A stretch of 10,196 nucleotides of DNA, taken from NCBI GenBank assembly GCA_026706425.1, contig JAPOYW010000514.1:7742-17937 (forward strand), given 5' to 3'. The translations under genes and the position numbers were made by a program. Numbering within the stretch: the stretch's first letter is position 1; every line of letters begins with the position of its first letter. Source of the stretch: Gammaproteobacteria bacterium (GTDB lineage Bacteria; Pseudomonadota; Gammaproteobacteria; Pseudomonadales; Azotimanducaceae). Below are positions 1-5,463 of this stretch, piece after piece. Below the pieces are notes generated by a model, which worked only from the letters and a program-made list of their open reading frames with translations, ran no database searches and was not told the origin of the DNA.

Positions 1-221
1 GCACCGGTCTCCCTCGCGCGCTGCTGCATCGCCGAGACCGCGAGTTGCGCGCGCGCCTGCCGCAGGGCAGCGAGAGACGTCTCAAGTTCCTCGGCCGAGG
101 TTGCGGAAAGAACTGCGATCGGCTTGCCGTTGGACGTGACCACGAGGTCCCTCGCCGCAGTCAACGCCTCCCATACGGCTGCAGATTCAGTGCGTAGCTG
201 TCGCACGCTTATGAAGTCCAT
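1..221 (-). CDS. Phd/YefM-type antitoxin, C-terminus cut by window edge
   Basis: The 73 complete codons visible resemble the Phd/YefM antitoxin family, which binds its own promoter through an N-terminal domain and neutralises a cognate toxin (often a PIN-domain RNase) through its C-terminus. The N-terminus begins MDFISVRQLR, and the diagnostic stretch VVTSNGKPIAVL lies at about residues 27-38. An alanine/arginine-rich helix (about 48-70) follows, as in antitoxins of the 'LRxARAQxAV' type. The ATG at 219-221 was chosen because the frame matches the family N-terminus; a GAGAA stretch lies just upstream as a weak ribosome site. The gene runs off the left edge, so its length, stop codon and toxin partner are not visible. 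It is separated from the PhyH operon by 56 bases, so it probably has its own promoter. Confidence 0.8.
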   Translation of the reverse strand, partial: MDFISVRQLRTESAAVWEALTAARDLVVTSNGKPIAVLSATSAEELETSLAALRQARAQLAVSAMQQRARETG

Positions 222-250
222 CGTCGATTCTCGGAAGCCATGATGTTGTC

Positions 251-268
251 CAATTGTGTATACGATTG
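251..268 (-). promoter_or_regulatory. possible promoter/operator of the Phd-type antitoxin
   Basis: This AT-rich island between the PhyH stop and the antitoxin start contains TATACA on the minus strand (262-257), a possible -10 box about 35 bases before the ATG. It also carries a GTATAC palindrome flanked by CAAT and ATTG half-sites with unequal spacing. Antitoxins of this family usually bind palindromes overlapping their promoter. No convincing -35 box is seen, so this is a weak call. Confidence 0.25.
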
Positions 269-277
269 AGACTCACT

Positions 278-1195
278 TCAACCGGGAGTCGTTGGCGCGA
301 CGTGGGGCATCGGCGCAACGAGCCCATCACCTCGGCGTGTCCCTACCTTCGCCATCCGCGTGCGAGCCCGGCTGAGGAAGATACGGTAGGAGGGGTCGAA
401 CAGATAGTCGATCGGCCCATGCAGGTATTCGGCGTTGGCGTCCGCGTCGCGCCCCTCCAACGCGCTCTCACAGCCCCTGCCGAACTTCAGCCGATACCGA
501 GACTCCCCCGACGGTTGCGACAGGATCAACGCGATCATGTGTCGGGGCCGGTTGGACGGATTCGGCACCCCTCGATGCCAGATGCGCACGTCGCGGAGCA
601 ATACATCGCCCGGTTGCGTACGAGGATTCGCGGGGCCGCGCACAACACGGCGCGCCTCTTCCATCCGGGCCGATACGCCGTTGTGGTTCTCGTAGACGCC
701 AAGGCGATGGCTTCCGGGCCAAAGTTCGATGGCGCCGTTGCTCTCGTCCGCGGGACCCGGCGGGATGTTGACGACCATGCCCGTGGTCGGCGCCACCGGT
801 TCATCCGGCTTCGTTGTGTGACGCCCGTCCATATGCAGGTGCTGGCGTACGCTGCCCGGGCAATTGGTGTTGCCGTTGTAGAACGTGAGCCGTGCCGGCC
901 CGCCGTAGACAGCGCGGGCCACGGCATTGACTGCCGGATTCATGGCCACTTCCGCGAACACGTAGTCGGCGAACGGCGGCGGTCCCTGCTGCAGATGACC
1001 GGCCTGGCGCGGATTGCCGCCGATGATGGTGCAGAAGCGCAGCAGGTCGTGGGTGTCCCGGTCCATTCGCCGACGGAGTTCCGCCAACGGTTCCTTCGGT
1101 ACGGCGCCGACGAGAATCACGCAGCCGTGTTCGTGGATCGCCTCGGCGGCCCGCCCGGTTTCGTCCGGCGAAACGCGAACGATACCGTCAGCCAA
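278..1195 (-). CDS. phytanoyl-CoA dioxygenase (PhyH) family protein
   Basis: A 305-residue protein of the PhyH family of non-haem Fe(II)/2-oxoglutarate-dependent oxygenases, soluble enzymes that hydroxylate small organic substrates. The iron ligands are visible: the HxD motif at H121-M-D123 (context QHLHMDGRH) and the distal histidine H207 (IWHRG). R218, eleven residues later, is in place to bind 2-oxoglutarate. The conserved GAIELWPGSHR stretch lies at 154-164. The start is TTG at 1193-1195, preceded by GGAG eight bases upstream; it overlaps the stop of the upstream oxidoreductase by 8 bases (TTGGCTGA on the minus strand), so translation is probably coupled. It is the last gene of the SurE-oxidoreductase-PhyH operon. 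The substrate cannot be deduced. The last ~25 residues are proline/arginine-rich and look non-conserved. Confidence 0.88.
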   Translation of the reverse strand: MADGIVRVSPDETGRAAEAIHEHGCVILVGAVPKEPLAELRRRMDRDTHDLLRFCTIIGGNPRQAGHLQQGPPPFADYVFAEVAMNPAVNAVARAVYGGPARLTFYNGNTNCPGSVRQHLHMDGRHTTKPDEPVAPTTGMVVNIPPGPADESNGAIELWPGSHRLGVYENHNGVSARMEEARRVVRGPANPRTQPGDVLLRDVRIWHRGVPNPSNRPRHMIALILSQPSGESRYRLKFGRGCESALEGRDADANAEYLHGPIDYLFDPSYRIFLSRARTRMAKVGTRRGDGLVAPMPHVAPTTPG

Positions 1196-2171
1196 AGCTC
1201 ACGCTCCGGGCCTCGCCATCCGCGACGTAGGCGGCTGCCATGAGCTCCGTGAGTTGGATCGCATCGGCGAGACCGAACTCGATCGGCGTACCGTGTACGC
1301 AACCGGCGACCCACTGGTCGATGGGCTTGGCCAACGCCTGGGGCAGTTGCTCGGGACGTTGCCAGCCATTGCCGTCGAGGTGCCTGGAACGGACCTCCAC
1401 GCCCTCGCCGGGCGAGAGCATCCGATAGCCGCCCTCCGTGCCGTCGATCTCCAGGGAATAGCTGCCACCGAACCCGGTGAACGAGGTCTCGTTGACGGCA
1501 ATGGCGCCGTTTTCGAACTCGATCACCGACACGGTGTTGTCGTCCACGGCCCGACCCGTGACGGTATTGAACACCGAGACGATGCGTTTCGGCGCACCCA
1601 GCAGCCAACGGCTCAAATACATCCCGTGGGCGCCTAGATCCATCATCGCGCCGCCGCCGCAGGCTTGCGCGTCGTAGAAGTGCGTCGGCAGCCAGTCGCG
1701 CACCGCGCCGTCGTGGGCGATGCGCACCCGCAGCGCCGTCACCTGGCCGAACAACCCCTCGTCCATCCCCTGCTTGGCATAGAGAATCTGCGGGATCGTC
1801 CGGCGCGGGAAGGATATGCAGAACTTGACGCCATTCGCTGTGACGGCGTCGGCGATGGCTTCGCAGTCGGCTACCGTCGTCGCCAGCACCTTCTCGGTGA
1901 ATATGTGCTTGCCCGCGTTGGCCGCACGTACCATCACGTCGCCATGAAGATTGGTGGGGGTCACAACACAGACCGCGTCGATGTCGTCGCTTGCCAGCAA
2001 CACATCAAGGTCCGCCTCGAACGGAACACCGAGTTCTTCCGCCCAGCCTGCCCCGCGTTGACCGTCCTCATCCCAAACCGCAACCACGTCGGCATCCGGA
2101 TTGGCGCGGGTCTCGCCGGCGTACTGGTTGGCGTGGACATGCCAGCGACTCAGCATGGCGACACGCAGCAT
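1188..2171 (-). CDS. Gfo/Idh/MocA-family oxidoreductase
   Basis: A 327-residue NAD(P)-dependent oxidoreductase; members act on sugars, inositols or related polyols. The N-terminal Rossmann half (about 1-120) contains the VVTPTNLHGD stretch (69-78) and T92-E93-K94-V95 in place of the usual EKP, with K94 as the likely catalytic lysine. The C-terminal half carries GGGAMMDLGAHG (172-183), with D178 and H182 matching the family D-x3-H catalytic pair. The first strand reads VAMLSRWHVHA rather than a canonical GxGxxG, so cofactor binding may be atypical. The ATG at 2169-2171 has an excellent AGGGGAGG ribosome site; the open frame continues upstream into SurE but that extension is unrelated sequence. 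It follows SurE by 46 bases and overlaps PhyH by 8. The exact substrate is unknown; the operon suggests oxidation of a polyol or sugar derivative. Confidence 0.9.
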   Translation of the reverse strand: MLRVAMLSRWHVHANQYAGETRANPDADVVAVWDEDGQRGAGWAEELGVPFEADLDVLLASDDIDAVCVVTPTNLHGDVMVRAANAGKHIFTEKVLATTVADCEAIADAVTANGVKFCISFPRRTIPQILYAKQGMDEGLFGQVTALRVRIAHDGAVRDWLPTHFYDAQACGGGAMMDLGAHGMYLSRWLLGAPKRIVSVFNTVTGRAVDDNTVSVIEFENGAIAVNETSFTGFGGSYSLEIDGTEGGYRMLSPGEGVEVRSRHLDGNGWQRPEQLPQALAKPIDQWVAGCVHGTPIEFGLADAIQLTELMAAAYVADGEARSVSFG

Positions 2172-2217
2172 GCAACCTCCCCTCCCGTCGACTGCGGATA
2201 GTAATGTCAAACCGCGC

Positions 2218-3051
2218 CTACCGCCCGTCGAACACGGCTTGGGCAGGGCGCAGCTCGTCGCCGGCTGAAGCGCCCGGCAATCCTTGTTTCGGATCGAAGG
2301 GATCGCCAACCCGGCTTTCCGGTCCCCAGACTTCCACCGCACCCTGCAGCGAGGTGATGGCCGCGTAGCCCGCCCGCACCGCGGCGAGATCGGTGCCCGC
2401 TTCCGGCACATATCCGGTTCGTTGCAACTCGAAATGGAGCCGACCCTCCTCCGTCTCGGCAAGAGCGGCACGGACGGATCCGAAGGTGGCCAAGCGAGTC
2501 CAGCGGATGCCACGGATCCGATCACGCGGCAGCCCCGGAACATTCAGGTTGAGCGCGACCCTCGACGGGCCTTCGAGCACATGCGGGAGCAACGTGACGG
2601 CAATCTCCGCGGCCGCGCCCCAATGCCAGCGGTCCGTCTCCCGGTCCTTGTCAAGGCTGACGGCCATGGATCGATAGCCGAAATTCTGACCTGCAAGCGC
2701 ACCGCCCACGGTGCCGCTATGCAAGGCCGACCGGCCGGTGTTGAGCCCGGCGTTGATGCCGGAGACGATCGCGTCCGGTCGAGGGCCGAATGCTCCTAGG
2801 TTGCCCGCCATGACGCACAAGGCCGGCGGACCAGACAAGGCGTACCCCTCGCCCTCAAGCCCGTCGATGCGCCTCTTGGAGAACAGCACCGGATCGCCGG
2901 GACCCAGGGCTCCTAGCGAAGCGCCCGTGCCCGAGGCGTTGTGGTCCGGTGCGACGACAGTGACCTCATGTCCGGCGTCTTCAATCTGTCGAGCAAGTTC
3001 TTGAATCCCGGGGGCATCGATCCCGTCGTCGTTGGTAACCAGAATGCGCAC
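2218..3051 (-). CDS. surE: 5'/3'-nucleotidase SurE
   Basis: SurE is a divalent-metal-dependent phosphatase that removes phosphate from nucleoside 5'- and 3'-monophosphates, classically a cytoplasmic stationary-phase survival enzyme. The 277 residues carry the family signatures: VTNDDGIDAPG at 5-15 with metal ligands D8 and D9, S40 in the APDHNASGTG loop, and SGIN at 97-100 with N100. The HSGTVGGALAG motif follows at 111-121, and a TDLAAVRAGYAAIT stretch (220-233) matches the C-terminal region. The start is GTG at 3049-3051, where the protein begins VRILVTNDDG exactly like family members; earlier in-frame starts (3102, 3159) would add non-conserved residues. It is slightly longer than the usual 250-265 residues because of a C-terminal tail. 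It heads an operon with an oxidoreductase and a dioxygenase rather than its common partners (pcm, rpoS), so it may serve a specialised catabolic role here (inference). Confidence 0.92.
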   Translation of the reverse strand: MRILVTNDDGIDAPGIQELARQIEDAGHEVTVVAPDHNASGTGASLGALGPGDPVLFSKRRIDGLEGEGYALSGPPALCVMAGNLGAFGPRPDAIVSGINAGLNTGRSALHSGTVGGALAGQNFGYRSMAVSLDKDRETDRWHWGAAAEIAVTLLPHVLEGPSRVALNLNVPGLPRDRIRGIRWTRLATFGSVRAALAETEEGRLHFELQRTGYVPEAGTDLAAVRAGYAAITSLQGAVEVWGPESRVGDPFDPKQGLPGASAGDELRPAQAVFDGR

Positions 3052-3081
3052 GTGCGGTCTCGTCGTCGACACAAGCGAACC

Positions 3082-3087
3082 AGTATA
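3082..3087 (-). promoter_or_regulatory. possible -10 box for the surE operon
   Basis: TATACT on the minus strand lies about 31 bases before the GTG start of surE. Transcription starting just downstream would leave a leader of roughly 24 bases and would exclude the longer possible surE starts. No good -35 box is seen 16-18 bases upstream, so the call rests on the -10 hexamer and position only. Confidence 0.25.
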
Positions 3088-3176
3088 GGACGGGAGCGGC
3101 ATCGTGCGCCGAAGCGAGCAGCGGTGTCGGGGCGGGTGGCGGGGATGGATCGCGCCCACTGGCGATCTCCCGCTCG

Positions 3177-3205
3177 TAATATCGTATTCAATGTCATATC
3201 ATATG
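3177..3205 (+). promoter_or_regulatory. AT-rich promoter/operator region of the PIN-RHH locus
   Basis: This stretch is strikingly AT-rich in a GC-rich window and ends 4 bases before the PIN gene start. It contains TAATAT (3177-3182), a possible -10 box, and a perfect odd-centred inverted repeat CATAT-C-ATATG (3195-3205). ATCG..TAT half-sites also occur in both directions. Toxin-antitoxin operons are usually repressed by an antitoxin binding such palindromes, and the downstream ribbon-helix-helix protein is the obvious candidate binder. No matching -35 box was found. Confidence 0.4.
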
Positions 3206-3209
3206 CGAT

Positions 3210-3632
3210 GTGCGCGTCGTTCTCGACACCAACGTCATTGTTGCTGGCATTCGAAGCCCTACCGGCGCGTCTGCAGCCCTAGTCGAGGCGGCGCTGCAAT
3301 GTGAATTCGTTGTGGTCCTCTCGGTGGCCCCCGCCTCGGTGTACGAGGCTGCTTGCTGCGCCCCGGACCAACGGATCGAATCCGGCCTGAGCGAAGCGGA
3401 GGTAGGAGTCGTGATTACTGCGCTTTGCAACGTTGCCGAACCTGTCGCACCCCGGTTCCTATGGCGACCGCAACTTCGCGATCCAGCAGACGAAATGGTG
3501 CTCGAGACCGCAATCAACGGTAGGGCCAACATCATCGCGACATTCAATCGCAGAGATTTCGGGGAAGCACCACTTCGGTTCGGCATCGAACTGCTTAGCC
3601 CACGGGATGCGTTGAGGAGAATCCGCAAATGA
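3210..3632 (+). CDS. PIN-domain toxin, putative TA system toxin component
   Basis: A 140-residue PIN-domain protein; PIN toxins are Mg2+-dependent ribonucleases that act on tRNA or other RNA and are held inactive by their antitoxin. It begins MRVVLDTNVIVAG with acidic residue D6. E46 lies in SVYEAACC, and RDPADEMVLE (90-99) carries D91 and D94. The ATFNRRDF strand-loop (110-117) carries D116; N113 replaces the more usual Asp/Gly of TGDxDF. Length and motif order match the 'putative toxin component, PIN family' group. The start is GTG at 3210; the in-phase codons just upstream offer no alternative, and there is no clear ribosome site, so the transcript may be nearly leaderless. The stop overlaps the next gene by ATGA. 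Unusually for TA loci, the toxin precedes the antitoxin. Confidence 0.87.
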   Translation: MRVVLDTNVIVAGIRSPTGASAALVEAALQCEFVVVLSVAPASVYEAACCAPDQRIESGLSEAEVGVVITALCNVAEPVAPRFLWRPQLRDPADEMVLETAINGRANIIATFNRRDFGEAPLRFGIELLSPRDALRRIRK

Positions 3633-3877
3633 AACAGATAAGCACCTATCCCCTTCGTCTGCCGGCTTCGCTGAAAGCCGCAGTGGCGGAAATCAGTCGT
3701 GCAGAGGGCACGAGTATCAACCAGTTCGTCGCCGTCGCCGTGGCCGAGAAGGTCTCGGCGATGAAGACTGCCGAGTTCTTCACGGCCAAGCGCAACGAAG
3801 CTGACATCGACGCAGCGCTTCGCATTCTGCGGCGGGAGGGTGGCCAACCGCCCGTTGCCGACGACGCGATGCCATAA
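3629..3877 (+). CDS. ribbon-helix-helix antitoxin (HicB/Arc-like)
   Basis: An 82-residue protein with the ribbon-helix-helix pattern: a short basic beta strand YPLRLPASL (7-15), helix 1 around KAAVAEISRAEG (16-27), then SINQFVAVAVAEKVSAM (29-45) as helix 2. Such proteins dimerise through the strand, which inserts into the DNA major groove, while the C-terminal tail (about 46-82 here) typically binds and blocks the toxin. The ATG overlaps the PIN toxin stop (ATGA), and GAGGAGA at 3614-3620 is a strong ribosome site eight bases upstream, so the pair is translated from one message. It probably represses the pair through the palindrome just upstream of the toxin gene (inference). Its partner PIN protein and position make the antitoxin role likely. 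Confidence 0.85.
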   Translation: MKQISTYPLRLPASLKAAVAEISRAEGTSINQFVAVAVAEKVSAMKTAEFFTAKRNEADIDAALRILRREGGQPPVADDAMP

Positions 3878-4010
3878 CATCCATTTCCTAGGACATACTG
3901 CCCGGGTGTGCGCTTTGCGACGTGAACCGGACAGGGACCTCTGGCATCGCTCCTCACTTTCGCGCAACCTTTACCGACTGGACAATGCGTAAACGCCACG
4001 GGGAGAACAA

Positions 4011-4895
4011 ATGGGTCTGGCCAGCTACGAAGCGTATCCGAACGTCGACAATCTCATGGCCGAGATCGACAAGTACGATCTCCACGAGCATGTCGTCGAA
4101 CTCGAAGCCTACGGTATGACCGTTGTGCCTCCGGAGAGGATGCAATCCAAGGACGGCTTCGCCGACCGGCTGCGCACCGCCATCATCCGCACCTGCGAGA
4201 AGCGCAACGGCATCGAGATCGGCGACTACCGCACGGCGTCGGTGGAGGCGCGCCAGACCAGCAAGGGCTGGCACCTGCTCGAGGAGGACGAGGTCTTCGT
4301 TGAGGCGGCGATCAACCCGGTGGTACTCGCCCTGGTGCGTTGGCTGCTCGGGCAAAGCGCGGTGTTCTCCGGTCAGACGTGGATCATCAAGGGCGAAGGC
4401 GCGCCCGGCCTCGGCCTGCACAGCGACTCCCACGGCATTCCGCCGGGCGCGGGCCAAATCGCCCATATGTGCAACGCGTCCTGGTTGTGCACCGACTACG
4501 GTAGCCAGGACGACGGCCCCACCCTGTTCGTGCCCGGCAGTCACCACTACGGTCGGGCGACGTTGCCCCACGAAGCGAATCTCAAGGACACGCCGTTCAA
4601 GTTCGTCCCGTTGATCGCGAAGGCGGGGTCGCTTGCCATCTGGAACGGCGCGACGTGGCACGCGTCGGCCGGAAGAAAGAACCCGGGCCTACGTGTCACG
4701 CTGGTGCAGAACTACATGCGTGCCTACATGCGCGTGCAGCACAACTACGAAACCACCTCGCCCCAATTGCTACAGAAGTACCCGGAGCTCGAGCAGGTGA
4801 TCGGCAAGGCGCTGTATCCGTACGAGAATCCGCACCAACCCGACTACAGCCGGGTGGGGCAGATGATGCGAGCGGGAACGGATCCGTTTGCTTGA
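4011..4895 (+). CDS. phytanoyl-CoA dioxygenase (PhyH) family protein, second type
   Basis: A 294-residue Fe(II)/2-oxoglutarate-dependent oxygenase of the PhyH family, only distantly similar to the one at 278-1195. The HxD iron motif is H137-S-D139 (LGLHSDSHG), the distal histidine H217 lies in WNGATWHAS, and R228 eleven residues later should bind 2-oxoglutarate. The conserved GPTLFVPGSHHYGR stretch (169-182) is present. The N-terminal ~40 residues form a family-typical helical region (LMAEIDKYDLHEHVVELEAYG is around 15-35). The ATG at 4011 has a GGGGAG ribosome site five bases upstream. It stands alone: 133 bases separate it from the RHH antitoxin, and hairpin repeats follow it. No signal peptide is visible, so it should act in the cytoplasm. 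The substrate is unknown; PhyH relatives act on acyl-CoAs, ectoine, alkaloids and many other compounds. Confidence 0.88.
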   Translation: MGLASYEAYPNVDNLMAEIDKYDLHEHVVELEAYGMTVVPPERMQSKDGFADRLRTAIIRTCEKRNGIEIGDYRTASVEARQTSKGWHLLEEDEVFVEAAINPVVLALVRWLLGQSAVFSGQTWIIKGEGAPGLGLHSDSHGIPPGAGQIAHMCNASWLCTDYGSQDDGPTLFVPGSHHYGRATLPHEANLKDTPFKFVPLIAKAGSLAIWNGATWHASAGRKNPGLRVTLVQNYMRAYMRVQHNYETTSPQLLQKYPELEQVIGKALYPYENPHQPDYSRVGQMMRAGTDPFA

Positions 4896-4931
4896 TCGTG
4901 CCACCCCGGGGCCGGGTCGCGAACGTGCGAG

Positions 4932-5041
4932 GAACAACGGGACCGTAGGGGACGGGCTTGCCCCGTCCCGTGGTTCGGCAAGCCAATGGGTCCGGCACGG
5001 GCGACCGTGCGCCTTGGCGGCGCTTTAGCGTCGCCCCTACG
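4932..5041 (+). repeat. hairpin repeat unit, cluster 1, complete copy
   Basis: This copy has a head and a tail. The head is a perfect hairpin, GGGACGGG (4949-4956), loop CTTGC, CCCGTCCC (4962-4969). The tail is a longer hairpin: GGGCGAC (4999-5005) pairs with GTCGCCC (5030-5036), and inside it GCGCC (5009-5013) pairs with GGCGC (5019-5023). The outer edges are an inverted pair, CGTAGGGG (4944-4951) and CCCCTACG (5034-5041). An alternative outer pairing exists around the head: GAACAACGGGAC (4932-4943) with GTCCCGTGGTTC (4965-4976), one mismatch. Positions 4932-4970 match 6530-6568 with 3 differences, and 4946-5006 match 6595-6655 without gaps at 52 of 61 positions. It lies between convergent genes. 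No T-run follows either hairpin, so it is not a classical terminator. Confidence 0.85.
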
Positions 5042-5249
5042 CGCCCGACAGGGCCCGTCGTTCCTGCTTCGGGCGGCCTTGGTCCGACCAGCACGGGACG
5101 CCACAAGGGCGTCCCCTACGCGCCTCTAGTCAAACCGGGCGATGCGCCGCTCCGTATGGGCTTGGCGAGAAAACGCCCTAGCGACAACGACCGATCTTCG
5201 GGATCCCGCCACAAACTCCCATCGACCAATGTCTGGCAGGGACGTGCCA
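5042..5249. repeat. second tail copy of the hairpin repeat (5081-5124) within a non-coding stretch
   Basis: GGGACGCC (5095-5102), loop ACAAG, GGCGTCCC (5108-5115) forms a perfect 8-bp hairpin. CCCCTACGCGCC at 5113-5124 exactly repeats 5034-5045. Read on the minus strand, this unit matches the head hairpin at 4944-4970 at 22 of 27 positions; two of the differences at each side of the stem are paired, so base pairing is kept. The rest of the stretch (5125-5249), between the repeats and the Imm-like gene, holds only small weak hairpins and no gene that can be supported. Confidence 0.75.
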
Positions 5250-5444
5250 CTATCGATCGCGTTGCCCCCGCTGAACGACGGCCCAGACTATGCACCCCAC
5301 CCAGATCACCAATGTCCAGCCGAAAAACAGGTTTATGAGGAAGATGGCAAACCGATGAGGATGTCCGGTACCGGCGATCAGCGTCGGCAGAAAGTAGACC
5401 ACCAGAATCAAGGCCAGAATTAAGAGGACGGCAACCGAGTCCAC
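5250..5444 (-). CDS. Imm-like superinfection immunity family membrane protein
   Basis: A 64-residue protein made almost entirely of two membrane helices, about residues 3-24 and 32-58, with a short hydrophilic loop GTGHPHR between and a basic tail QRGQRDR. The second segment, with FAIFLINLFFGWTLVIWVG (32-50), matches the conserved core of the superinfection-immunity (phage T4 Imm-like) family, whose namesake blocks DNA injection by related phages. Many bacterial members of the family have no tested function. The start is GTG at 5442-5444, with AGGAG six bases upstream (5451-5455). It begins 19 bases after the stop of the P1-type peptidase and is probably transcribed with it. The link between the two is unclear. 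Family assignment is fairly secure; a defence role is inference. Confidence 0.78.
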   Translation of the reverse strand: MDSVAVLLILALILVVYFLPTLIAGTGHPHRFAIFLINLFFGWTLVIWVGCIVWAVVQRGQRDR

Positions 5445-5463
5445 GCTTGGCTCCTATGGCTCG

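Noticed and set aside
254..1243. Long plus-strand open frame (329 codons)
   Set aside because: It is antisense to the PhyH and oxidoreductase genes, whose motifs are unmistakable; the translation is arginine-rich and has no recognisable domain, a common shadow in GC-rich DNA.
2205..2210. TTGACA on the minus strand between surE and the oxidoreductase
   Set aside because: A consensus -35 hexamer by sequence, but the bases 17 further on read CGGGAG, not a -10 box; probably chance within an operon.
2172..2543. N-terminal extension of the oxidoreductase frame into surE
   Set aside because: The first 124 codons lack family similarity, overlap surE, and the ATG at 2171 has a near-perfect ribosome site.
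3052..3159. Longer surE starting upstream
   Set aside because: The added residues are not conserved, and the family N-terminus begins exactly at the GTG at 3051; the possible -10 box also falls inside this extension.
3194..3967. Minus-strand open frame over the PIN-RHH locus
   Set aside because: It runs antisense to two recognised TA genes and has no domain or codon-use support.
4949..4969. Intrinsic terminator after the second PhyH gene
   Set aside because: The hairpin is strong and lies between convergent genes, but no T-run follows on either strand and the same hairpin occurs upstream of genes in cluster 2.
4932..5124. CRISPR-like array
   Set aside because: Repeats are few, unequal in length and spacing, and alternate in orientation; there are no regular spacers or cas genes.
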